Notes: generated by a model not told the origin, from the sequence alone. Shown: positions 1-8,040, numbered from the stretch's first letter. The stretch is 12,500 bases of DNA from Chrysomallon squamiferum (GCA_012295275.1 CM022673.1:7097811-7110310); one strand, 5' to 3'. Numbers and translations: made by a program.

Positions 1-58
1 CATCATCATCATCATCATCATCATCATTATTATTATTATTACTATTATTATCATTATC
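1..58. repeat. Compound (CAT)n-(ATT)n microsatellite, cut by window start
   Basis: Nine CAT triplets run directly into ATT triplets with a few ACT/ATC interruptions. The window begins inside the array, so its full length is unknown. Read on the minus strand it is (AAT)n followed by (GAT)n, the same order as four other satellites in this window. Confidence 0.95.
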
Positions 59-311
59 AAAAAAAATCCATTTACAATAAGCTGTCGTGAACGAAAGGAA
101 ACCAGGCGGATATTATTAATATAAATTTACTATCGATTATTTGACTCCAGTTGACGGAACATGATATTTCAATATGACAGTTTAATAAAGAAGTATATCT
201 GCAGAGTTATCATGCTATTTATCAGTCAGTCGTAAATAATGTTCATTTCGATTACTTCATTATTACATTACATTACACTACACTACTTCATATCATCTTA
301 TGTAATCACTT
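59..311. other. AT-rich unique DNA with a short ATTAC/ACACT pentamer run
   Basis: No open frame of note and no RNA gene was seen. At 262-286 there is a short pentanucleotide repeat (ATTAC three times, shading into ACACT/ACTAC). The rest is AT-rich sequence with no recognised element. Confidence 0.6.
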
Positions 312-594
312 TCTAATTAAGGTTAAAATACATAGTTTCTCGTATCGTTAATTTCTCTAACCAAACACTGATAAAAAACCATATTACTCGGGGTTTACTA
401 CAAAAAATGTATCTAATTAAGGTTAAAGTACACATTCCCTCATTTTATTATTTCTGAGTCACTTTGACACGACATACTAAAATGCAGGTATTCTGTAATT
501 CAGGTTAATTTACGTAATTTCGTATAATTATTATTCTGACTAATGAACACCTGAAAATTAACCAAGTATTCTGTGTTTAAACTTAATTCAGTAT
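312..594 (+). repeat. Degenerate tandem array, about 82-100 bp unit, roughly three copies
   Basis: The string TCTAATTAAGGTTAAA occurs at 312 and again at 412, exactly 100 bp later, each time followed by a TACA start, a T-rich stretch and a TTTCT motif. A weaker third copy begins near 493 (TCTGTAATTCAGGTTAAT) and again continues into TTATTCTGACTAATGAACAC, which parallels TTTCTGAGTCACTTTGACAC in copy two. A possible fourth partial start is at about 569 (TATTCTGTGTTTAAACTTAA). Copies one and two share their 16-bp core; outside it they are strongly diverged, so this is an old array. Confidence 0.55.
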
Positions 595-616
595 ATGGTG
601 ACATTATTATTTTACA

Positions 617-776
<160 letters not shown>

Positions 777-1197
777 TTACTCCTGTTTTGACTTAACGTT
801 TAGAAATATCGCAGAATGCGGGTTTCATCAAATAATAGAAAGAAATAGGTAACTGTCAAAAAAAACTTTCTATACAAACAAAACTAACGTTTTCAGAATT
901 TAATAGCACATTCTGTCTCGTTATGAAAGGACTAGGCTATGTAAACTTATGACTTGTGAACTGGTTCTTGCAGTGTTGTAACTATAATACTCATATACTG
1001 CAAAATTCTGTTGTTCTATCTTAATTTGATATCTGTAGCTGTTTCATATTTAGACTATACCTTGGCTATTTTAATTTTTTCAGTTTTATTTTTTATTGAC
1101 CTAAACAGAAAATGGAACTTGCAGTTATTTTTTTACAAATATTTTTACTGATATTGATAAATTTTAATTTTTCCTCAAGCAATCACTGCATATATAC
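777..1197. other. AT-rich unique DNA, nothing recognised
   Basis: No frame, RNA gene or repeat longer than a short T-run could be supported here. It contains several T-runs (for example near 1071-1096) but no splice-flanked open frame that I could see. Confidence 0.6.
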
Positions 1198-1217
1198 AAA
1201 AAAAAAAAAAAAAAAAA
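1198..1217 (+). repeat. Poly(A) run, A20
   Basis: Twenty consecutive A. It could be the 3' tail of an old retroposed element on the plus strand, but I see no recognisable element body upstream and no target-site duplication. Confidence 0.9.
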
Positions 1218-1247
1218 TCGAATAGCTTCCATAAAATGTCAAAATCA

Positions 1248-1322
1248 GTAATAATAATAAACATAACAAACGTAATAATAATAATGATTATGATGATGAT
1301 GATGATGATGATGATGATTATA
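1248..1322 (+). repeat. Compound (AAT)n-(GAT)n microsatellite
   Basis: AAT triplets, interrupted by ACATAACAAACG, lead into AATGATTATGATGATG and about nine GAT units. The junction AATAATGATTATGATGATG is nearly identical to the one at 3392-3420. Confidence 0.95.
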
Positions 1323-2010
1323 ACAACACCCCTATACCCCTAGCCCTGGACCACTGACTGTTGCAGACTCATTTAATGAAACAGCTCAACAGCGTAATAA
1401 CGTTTTTGCATGTCTGATGAAAACGATTTCCAAAAGCCAAGAAGCGGACAAATCGTATGCGATTCCTGTTGGTGGTCTCACGCAATCGTTTCCCTGCTTT
1501 TGCGATTCCTGGCAATTTCTGTGCGGTTCGAAGACAATAAAAGGATTCTCTTCTGTTATTAGTTTGTCAGAAAAAATTCACCCCCAGACAGCTTAATAGA
1601 AAATAAAAACAATTTAAATCTTCTTTTTTTTTAAATCACCAGCACAGGACAGGCCTCCAGAATCGATAAGGTTTACGGTAACAACGACGGTGCAGTGAGG
1701 TGAAAGATAACTCGAGCAGATGAGTTCTTGAACTTCAGCTCACTAAAGCAAACGTTAGCGGGTCGTAAAACTCGACATTAAAGGGCAAAACATCCCGTTT
1801 TAAGTGTTTCACATAAAATCGACAGATTTGCCCCAAACTCGTAAAATGTCACGTGAAGCCTTTTACCTGTGATTTGTGGCCAATTTTGCAAGATTTCAGG
1901 CCAGGACTGAAATTGGCGAAAATTATCGTTCACCCGATTTCAGAGGTTAACATGTACGAGAGAGACGTCGAGTTTTATCAGATATTTGGTTACAGTTAAC
2001 TTGCAGGCTC
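1323..2010. other. GC-richer unique block with short repeats and hairpins
   Basis: This block is visibly richer in C, G and CpG than the surrounding DNA. Within it TGCGATTCCTG occurs twice (1458-1468 and 1501-1511). TAAACTCGAC-type arms (TAAAACTCGAC at 1766-1776 and its reverse complement at 1967-1977) form an 11-bp inverted repeat about 190 bp apart. A smaller hairpin pairs ATTTCAG (1893-1899) with CTGAAAT (1907-1913), competing with an 8-bp pairing of 1879-1886 with 1910-1917. A CACGTG box is at 1850-1855. All frames carry stops, and no domain was recognised. It may be a decayed mobile element or conserved non-coding DNA; neither is shown. Confidence 0.4.
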
Positions 2011-2105
2011 ACATTTCTGACAGAATACATTTATCTTGAACTTATTCTCTTTAAAGGATATTAAATCAGTTACTGATATAGCAGTGATCATCATTAGCAT
2101 CATTT

Positions 2106-2122
2106 ATCTTAAGCGTTAAGAT
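2106..2122. other. Small perfect hairpin, 7-bp stem, 3-nt loop
   Basis: ATCTTAA, loop GCG, TTAAGAT. The stem is short and AT-rich, so it may be chance. Confidence 0.5.
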
Positions 2123-2149
2123 TAATATAGGATCTTGATGATGACCGTC

Positions 2150-2365
2150 AGCTTATCATCATCATCATCTTCATTCTGATTGTTTTTGCTGTTGTTTTTT
2201 TCTGTTATTGTTGTTGTTGTTGTTATTATTATTAATATATTTTGTTGTTGGTTGTGTTATTATTATTGTTGTTGTTCTTGTTGTAGTTGTAGTTGTTATT
2301 CATCTTCTTGTTCTTGTTCTTTTCTTCTTCTTCTTCTTCTTCTTATTATTTTATTAGTATTGTTA
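2150..2365. repeat. Trinucleotide patchwork of CAT, TTG, TTA, TTC and TAG units
   Basis: About 215 bp made almost only of triplets of the form TTN or TNT, with patches of (CAT)n, (TTG)n, (TTA)n and (TTC)n. The triplet phase is largely kept while the third letter changes, as expected from repeated slippage and substitution. Hydrophobic Leu/Cys/Val/Ser reading frames across it are products of the repeat, not a membrane protein. Confidence 0.9.
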
Positions 2366-2463
2366 CAGTTGTTGATATGGTTGTTTTTGCTACTAAATCA
2401 GTAAATTTAATCGAATGTTTAAAAGGAATAAAACAGATTATTGAGTCTTTAACCGAAAGTTCG

Positions 2464-2501
2464 TTTTTGTGTTTAACAATAACCAGTACAAGACAAAAAT
2501 A

Positions 2502-2533
<32 letters not shown>

Positions 2534-2719
2534 AGTAAAAATAAATAAATAAATAAATAAAACCCCCAAAATCTAAATTTTTTAATTTATGGGAAGATGG
2601 ACATGAAAGATGATTTTTGTGTTTAACAATAACGATTACAAGGCAAAAATGATAAAAATTTAAAAAAAATTTAAAATATTAGTTTTTTTCAATTTATGAT
2701 TAGGCGGACATGAAAGATG
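2464..2719 (+). repeat. Direct tandem duplication, two units, with (AAAT)n expansion in unit one
   Basis: Unit one starts at 2464 and unit two at 2614; both begin with the same 20 bases (TTTTTGTGTTTAACAATAAC), and by my alignment 41 of the first 46 positions agree. Both end in GGACATGAAAGATG (2599-2612 and 2706-2719). The units differ in length because unit one carries about 40 extra bases of (AAAT)n, itself internally duplicated: an AGTAAAAATAAATAAATAAA block appears twice. Unit two has a degenerate A/T run at the same place. A diverged relative of this unit occurs at 5867-5933, so the sequence may belong to a dispersed family. Confidence 0.85.
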
Positions 2720-3322
2720 GGAAGCTCTAATTAAATTCAAAAATTCATTTGAAAGAAACTACATCAGAATTTGAAATTTACAATAACCGTGAAACATTGC
2801 TTAATTATTTCATTAGTGTTAACTGACTATAATGATTCGGTGAATGGATTCAACCCCTACTTACAAACATTCGAGTTACTAACTTCAGTTTGCAACACAT
2901 CAAACACAGACTGTATTCTGTGACTATGGCAGGATCGCTGTTCCATTACTGGATTGTATTACGTTCATTTTGTTATCTTAGTATGATGTGTATCGATTTT
3001 GAATATAAATGTTTCGACAGAGTTAAAAGATAACCAAAAAATCTAATTTCTGGGTGAAAATTTCAAATGAAATAAGATTTACGACATTTTTGTAGAATTA
3101 CACGAAATCATTAGATCACTTTAGCTAACGATACCTAAAATTGAAAATGTTGGTGGTTTTTGTGTGGGTTTCTGGATAGCTGATTTTATTGGAAATAAAT
3201 TCATTTTCCTGTTAAATTTTATGTTACCGAGAAATGAGAAATGATTTAGTTGAGAACATTCAGACTGTTACAAGTAGTAAACAAAATTCATTAAAAATAC
3301 ATTCAAAATTTTAATCCGTCAT
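2720..3322. other. AT-rich unique DNA, nothing recognised
   Basis: Roughly 600 bases with no simple repeat longer than a few units, no open frame of note on either strand and no recognisable RNA gene or mobile-element hallmark. Confidence 0.6.
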
Positions 3323-3339
3323 AAAAAAAAAAAAAAAAA
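3323..3339 (+). repeat. Poly(A) run, A17
   Basis: Seventeen A, immediately followed by GAGAAATGTTT, the first copy of a 15-bp direct repeat (3336-3350) whose second copy lies at 3501-3515. Confidence 0.9.
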
Positions 3340-3389
3340 GAGAAATGTTTTTACTGAAAATGTCCAGAGCCGACTAAAACATAAACAAA

Positions 3390-3458
3390 AAATAATAATA
3401 ATGATTATGATGATGATGATGATGATGATGGTGATGATAATAATAATAATAATAATAA
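3390..3458 (+). repeat. Compound (AAT)n-(GAT)n-(AAT)n microsatellite
   Basis: Short AAT array, then ATGATTATG and about seven GAT with a GGT interruption, then AAT again. The left junction matches that at 1272-1300. Confidence 0.95.
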
Positions 3459-3471
3459 AGCATCAACTTCT

Positions 3472-3497
3472 GTTTTATTTTATTATCAAAATAAAAC
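3472..3497. other. Perfect 10-bp hairpin
   Basis: GTTTTATTTT, loop ATTATC, AAAATAAAAC. It sits directly after the satellite. The stem is AT-rich and could be chance in such DNA. Confidence 0.5.
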
Positions 3498-3515
3498 TCC
3501 AAAAGAGAAATGTTT

Positions 3516-3878
3516 AATTCAAAACATCGCTGAACCAGCAGTCACAGATCGATATAATTATAGCATACACGACACGAAGTGCAGTTCGAGAGAGTAAGCG
3601 AAATCTTTGTAATTCAACATCATTATATCAATCACACGTCTTTTACGAAGATGATTTTTATAACGTGTTATCAGGCACACAGTAAATTATCCTCAATCGT
3701 CTTGATAACCTCCATAGTCATCAGAGATACGAAAAAAACAACACCAAAAAAAACACAAAAAAAAAAAAAAAAAACAAACAAAAAAACCAACAACTGCACA
3801 TTCCCTCCCATCTCGTTTAGTATATTACAGTTATCTGTAGTAATCAGACAGTTAAACAGTTCACCCGGTGTCATATAA
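3516..3878. other. AT-rich unique DNA with an A18 run
   Basis: No gene supported. A-rich sequence at 3731-3787 includes eighteen consecutive A at 3757-3774, which gives Lys- or Phe-rich spurious reading frames on the two strands. Confidence 0.6.
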
Positions 3879-4090
3879 ATGATTAACACACACACAGCAC
3901 AGTGCAGAGTACATTGCTTTTTTATGACGCAAAAGGCGTACGCAGATTTCATTATTGCCCATATCTTTAATGAAGAGATTTGTTTTTTTACTTTCACTTC
4001 TGCGATTCTGCGTCTCTTCCGAAGTGCGAGATTGCTAGACGGCAGGATTAAGGAAGCTCGAGGAGAGTAATTGGTAGCCGGAGCAGTTCA
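3879..4090 (+). other. GC-richer island holding a 63-codon open frame of unknown status
   Basis: This stretch carries about ten CpG in 150 bases, including GGCGTACGC (3936-3944), in otherwise CpG-poor DNA. A frame from ATG at 3879 to a stop at 4070 is not low-complexity, but it matches no family I recognise and has no clear splice signals. It may be a decayed exon, a mobile-element remnant or chance. I do not call it a gene. Confidence 0.25.
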
Positions 4091-4189
4091 AGCATTTTAG
4101 GTTTAGGGTTACTGTGTGACGAGATATTTATAACAGTATTTGTCATATTAAAATCTTAAGTTATTAAAATCTTATACTTCCTATAGCAT

Positions 4190-4192
<3 letters not shown>

Positions 4193-4241
<49 letters not shown>

Positions 4242-4297
4242 TTATGATCATGACGATAACAATGATGACCGTGACACTGATGATGATGATGATAATA
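4193..4297 (+). repeat. Compound (AAT)n-(GAT)n microsatellite
   Basis: About fifteen AAT units, then ATGATTATGATCATGACG, a diverged middle, and five GAT before returning to AATAA. It has the same AAT-then-GAT order as the satellites at 1248 and 3390. The poly-isoleucine minus-strand frame is an artefact. Confidence 0.95.
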
Positions 4298-4674
4298 AAA
4301 GACTTTAAGACTATGGACTCATAGGGGTACATTTCAAATATTAAATAATTACAATGGACAAGTGGTATATATGGAAGGTGGACAATTAAATGTGTTGAAC
4401 AATGAATTTTCATTTTTTACGGAGTTCTTTTCTATTCTGAATTGCTTGTGATGCACCTCCAACATCTGGTTTCACAACTCTGCCGATATAGCCTTGCACA
4501 TGCAGTTATAATCATCATATAATTTTGACATGAGCTGACAACATTTTTAATTTTTTTGCATCACATCAGTAGATGCTAATTAGGTGACTTATTTATAGCA
4601 CTACTAACAGCGTAAAAACAAAAGCTGTCTAACACATACTTACCGTTTTACTAATTAACTTTAGATAAAACGAA
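4298..4674. other. Unique DNA, nothing recognised
   Basis: About 375 bases without repeat, RNA gene or credible reading frame. Confidence 0.55.
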
Positions 4675-4709
4675 AAACAAACAAACAAACAAACAAACAA
4701 ACAAACAAA

Positions 4710-4744
<35 letters not shown>

Positions 4745-4746
4745 AA
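4675..4746 (+). repeat. Compound (AAAC)n-(AAAT)n microsatellite
   Basis: About eight AAAC units switch cleanly to about ten AAAT units. The two motifs differ by one transition (C to T), suggesting that one array gave rise to the other by a point change and slippage spread. Confidence 0.97.
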
Positions 4747-4842
4747 GGAGAAAAGAATAAGGTTATGAAAAAGAAGAAGAATAGAAAAAAAAAAAACCCC
4801 TTTCCTTTCAGGTCGCAGAGATACTAGTATTCCCCAAAGTCA

Positions 4843-5133
4843 CTATTGCAAGAAATTTGTCGAAGCTTGGTTAATCGTACCGTGCATGACGCAAACATGT
4901 GTTTGATGAAAGTGTGTTAACGATGCCGAATCATGCCATCGATTATCAGATGTCTGGTGTACATCATCTGTCTTGTCGTCATTACTTTGACAAAGTGGAC
5001 AGGCGCAGTGTATTGGAAATCTCAATTGTAATTGGTCGTGATGTATAGATGTTTTGACATCTTGCCGACATTTATTGTAACATGCGTGAAAGGAATTTTG
5101 CAGTATAATGTTAACTGTTTTGTGACTGTCCAT
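4843..5133 (-). other. 96-residue minus-strand ORF, Cys/His-rich, status unknown
   Basis: A frame from a true ATG to TAG, free of simple repeats, in GC-moderate DNA. The product is rich in Cys and His; near its middle is HCACPLCQ followed by a His eleven residues after the last Cys of that motif. Non-LTR retrotransposon polymerases often end in a C-x2-C...H...C knuckle; here the expected final Cys is not present (an Asn lies at H+5), so the resemblance is weak. No signal peptide or membrane segment is seen. It could be a decayed mobile-element fragment, an exon or chance. No promoter or splice context supports expression on this strand. Confidence 0.2.
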
Positions 5134-5191
5134 GATAGCGTTATAGAAATGTTTTTTTTTTCAAGTACGAACAAATATCTAGTAGGAGACA

Positions 5192-5451
<260 letters not shown>

Positions 5452-5529
5452 GTATGATGTTAATAACATTTTCGCTCACAGAAACACGTAAAAACAAAGA
5501 GAAAAAAGAAGAATGTACATCAGCATTTC

Positions 5530-5550
5530 GTAGGTATATGTTATACCTAC
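5530..5550. other. Perfect 9-bp hairpin, 3-nt loop
   Basis: GTAGGTATA, loop TGT, TATACCTAC. The pairing stops at both ends, so it is an isolated stem. Function unknown. Confidence 0.6.
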
Positions 5551-5658
5551 ATATTGATTAGTTGATTATTTTCACTTCTTCTCTGACACCTATCAGTATT
5601 GTTTTACATTATTTGTAATGTCATATAAATGATCTTAAAAATTAAAAATATATATATA

Positions 5659-5659
5659 A

Positions 5660-5693
<34 letters not shown>

Positions 5694-5747
5694 GTAGTAG
5701 TAGTAGTAGTAGTAGCAGTAGTAGTAATAGTAGTAGTAGTAGTAGTA
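5659..5747 (+). repeat. Compound (ATT)n-(AGT)n microsatellite
   Basis: About eleven ATT units switch to about seventeen AGT units with single CAGT and AATAG interruptions. Confidence 0.97.
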
Positions 5748-5866
5748 TTTAACAAATATAGAGGTAAAAATAAATGAAATCGTTAATTAATGTACACCGG
5801 AGTATGTGTTTTAAATAAATTTCCTACTGCCTGTTTTTAACTGATGATCCCAAACGTATTTTTTAA

Positions 5867-5933
5867 GAATTTAAAATTAAAATATAAATATGAAAGGATG
5901 AACGATATTTGTTTAACCATAAACCAGTACATC
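5867..5933 (+). repeat. Diverged relative of the 2464-2719 repeat unit
   Basis: ATATGAAAGGATG, a spacer, then TTTGTTTAACCATAAACCAG matches in order the unit boundary ACATGAAAGATG...TTTGTGTTTAACAATAACCAG around 2601-2488 when the units are read head to tail. The similarity is by eye and includes small gaps. Confidence 0.4.
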
Positions 5934-5952
5934 TTAATATTATAGATTATTA

Positions 5953-5957
<5 letters not shown>

Positions 5958-5991
<34 letters not shown>
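5958..5991. repeat. Poly(T) run, T34
   Basis: Thirty-four T. With the A38 run at 6245-6282 it brackets a 253-bp segment with a T-run at its left and an A-run at its right. Confidence 0.97.
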
Positions 5992-6244
5992 CTTTAATGT
6001 TAATCCTATGACAGGAAAAAATATCTTCTGTCATAGTTCCAAGGGTTATTCTTTTTGGCTAATAGTAAAACCTCTGTTAGGCACGTCAACAAAGGATAAG
6101 TATGTAACACAGTTTCTTATACATAATTTATTGAGCATTAGTTGGAACGGAATTAGATCAGCATACACTCTAAGAGGATTTATTTTGTTATCCGTGATCT
6201 GTCTTTCATTCTTTTCTTTTTTTTGCCTTGAGTTTCAGCTAAAG
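5992..6244. other. 253-bp segment bracketed by poly(T) and poly(A)
   Basis: The segment itself is ordinary-looking and begins with a 9-bp perfect hairpin: CTATGACAG (6006-6014), 13-nt loop, CTGTCATAG (6028-6036). A reading frame through it ends in a lysine run encoded by the poly(A), and is not a credible gene. The T...A arrangement would be expected from two retroposed tails facing outwards or from a foldback; no terminal inverted repeat beyond the homopolymers and a weak TTCTTTA match is seen. Confidence 0.45.

Positions 6245-6282
<38 letters not shown>
6245..6282 (+). repeat. Poly(A) run, A38
   Basis: Thirty-eight A, the longest homopolymer in the window. Runs this long are unstable, so the tract is either young or its length is approximate in the assembly. 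Confidence 0.97.
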
Positions 6283-6284
<2 letters not shown>

Positions 6285-6720
6285 AGCCTTAACATTTTAT
6301 CTTTGCGATAATTAATAGCACAGATTCTGAAAGTTTGTTTGCTGCATTTTAAATAATGCATGTGGCAATTATTAGTACTCGTTGTTTACCGGAGATATTG
6401 ACAGCAAATGAAGAGAGTAGACATTTCGCATTTCTCCTGCGTTGATTCATTTCCTCTTCAATGACAATCACCTGCAAGTTTGGGGTATTTGTTATGAAAA
6501 ACTCGTGTGTGTTTATTAAGGGGAAATTGGATTTCTAACACACGTGTTATAATTCTTCGGAGAGATAAAAACACGACCGTTGATCGGAACATCTTAAATT
6601 TGTTACCTGTATGTAACAGTACTATGTGAAGTAAGAAAATAACCTACTTTCAAGTGAAACATTAAATGACGTATATTTAAATTTTATGTACCTTTTACGC
6701 ATTTATATATTCAAGAAACA
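6283..6720. other. Unique DNA, no gene seen; one CACGTG palindrome
   Basis: No open frame or RNA gene is supported. An ACACGTGT palindrome lies at 6540-6547, with a CACGTG E-box core. GTTTATTA precedes it near 6520. Confidence 0.55.
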
Positions 6721-6814
6721 GAAGGAGAGAAAGAAAGAAAAACAGATAGATAGCTAGATAGATAGATAGAAAAATAGATAACCTGATAGGTAAGTAGGTA
6801 TATATAAAGATAGG
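6721..6814 (+). repeat. Imperfect (GAAA)n/(GATA)n microsatellite
   Basis: GAAAGAAAGAAA passes into several AGATAGATAG units with GCTA and AAAA breaks, then into GGTAAGTAGGTATA. Confidence 0.85.
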
Positions 6815-7573
6815 GAGAGATAATTATGTTGTATGGCAGTACTATTATAATACATTTGTTTGCAGCTAAAACCAGTAACGTGTCTCCAGAATAATAATTT
6901 ATTTTTTATTTTCGGTATCCTAAAAAAAAAATAATATTATTTTATTCTAAAACAATCTTTCGTTTGAAAGCTTGAACGCAAATCATCGCTTTAGGCATTC
7001 CTATGTTGTCTTTTTATTTATTTTTTTAAAATTATTATCTTCATAGCATGCTGGAATAATTTCAAGGAACTAGAGATTAATTATTGATTCCATCAGGAAA
7101 CAACAACAAAAACAACAACAAAAAAAAAAAAATCCAAATTTTGTTTCATACAGCTAACGGCTTATCAAATGACACATACTAATATTTCAGTCAACTTTTC
7201 ATCCGTCACCTAACGGTGTGTAACTGCTCTTTAAATACCTCCATCCCTAACATCGCTCTCCCGTTACGCTACAGATTGTTACGCTGTCTGTTTTTAACGG
7301 TAAACGATTACTAATTAAAGCTCTTTGTGTATCATTAAACTCATACTTGTGATCAATACAGTCTCACTGTTCATCACAGTCGTCTTCCATTGACCTGGTT
7401 GTTCAATTAAGAACTATACAGTCGTGTTTTGTTTTCAGCTAAAACCGTGACACGCGTGTTTATATAGGTATGTATCGATTCGCGAAAGAAAGGCTTCAAA
7501 ACACGCATCGTCCTTAACCGTTACTGAGTTAACAAACAATGGACTTCGTGACACGTGTCTTTATTAACTTTTG
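6815..7573. other. Long unique stretch with a repeated CAGCTAAAACC motif and CACGTG-like palindromes
   Basis: No gene is supported. CAGCTAAAACC occurs at 6863-6873 after TTTGTTTG and at 7436-7446 after TTTTGTTTT, so both copies follow a T-rich tract and look like splice acceptors, though no open exon follows either. CGTGACACG occurs at 7446-7454 and 7547-7555, each within a perfect 10-bp palindrome (7450-7459 and 7550-7559). The 7200-7560 part is CpG-richer than its surroundings. Confidence 0.45.
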
Positions 7574-7642
7574 AAAAAAAAAAAAAAAAAAATAGGAAAA
7601 AAAGCAGAAAAGAAAGAAAGAAAGAAAGAAAGAAGAAGAAAA
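7574..7642 (+). repeat. Poly(A) A19 followed by (GAAA)n and (GAA)n
   Basis: Nineteen A (7574-7592), a short break (TAGG, AAAAAAAGCAG), then about six GAAA units and three GAA. All purine apart from two bases. It could be the tail of a retroposed element on the plus strand; no body is recognised. Confidence 0.9.
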
Positions 7643-8040
7643 GTTCCACGATCACGACCCTTTATTTAATCAGTTAAAATAATTATATGCTGGTATATAA
7701 AAATAGTACCTGGAAATGGGCTAAAGTGATAAAGTAAAAAAAAAAAAAAAATTTCCCACGCACGTTTGAACAATTATAACGAAGGCTACGGTGAAAGAAG
7801 AAACAAGTTTAACAACAATTAAATATAAAAAATAGTGTTAATGAAATTAAGTGTGTATGTTTAATAAAGCATCACATTCAAGTGAGTACGGACACAGACT
7901 TGAAATGTTTTTAACGTCAGATTATCAGATCATTTACCATCAGTACGAATATTAAACACTCGTCTGTGATACTGGATATCTGAACCAGGAAAGTGATAGA
8001 GTTATACAGGCTGAGAATAACGATCCTCTCTCTTGTTTCT
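7643..8040. other. AT-rich unique DNA with an A16 run, nothing recognised
   Basis: A16 lies at 7736-7751. No credible reading frame, RNA gene or structured repeat was seen in the rest. Confidence 0.55.

Larger units (their letters stand above)
3336..3515. repeat. 15-bp direct repeats flanking a 150-bp satellite-bearing segment
   Basis: AAAAGAGAAATGTTT is found at 3336-3350 and 3501-3515. The A-rich start and 15-bp length fit target-site duplications of L1-type retroposition, but the enclosed segment (3351-3500) has no poly(A) end and no recognised body. Chance resemblance or a segmental duplication are alternatives. Confidence 0.4.

Noticed and set aside
1518-1534. GGTTCGAAG as a tRNA B box
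   Set aside because: No A box at tRNA spacing upstream and no cloverleaf pairing.
2180-2502. Hydrophobic Leu/Ile/Val/Cys frames resembling membrane segments
   Set aside because: They come from (TTG/TTA/TTC)n triplets; no start context, splice signals or residues beyond the repeat.
4809-4905. Possible terminal exon after TTTCCTTTCAG
   Set aside because: The acceptor is good and 20 codons are open to a stop at about 4874, but there is no donor, no domain and an A-rich tract just upstream; too little to call.
6008-6292. 94-residue frame ending in a lysine run
   Set aside because: The end is the A38 run and the rest shows no domain; a stop-free stretch ending in poly(A) is not a gene by itself.
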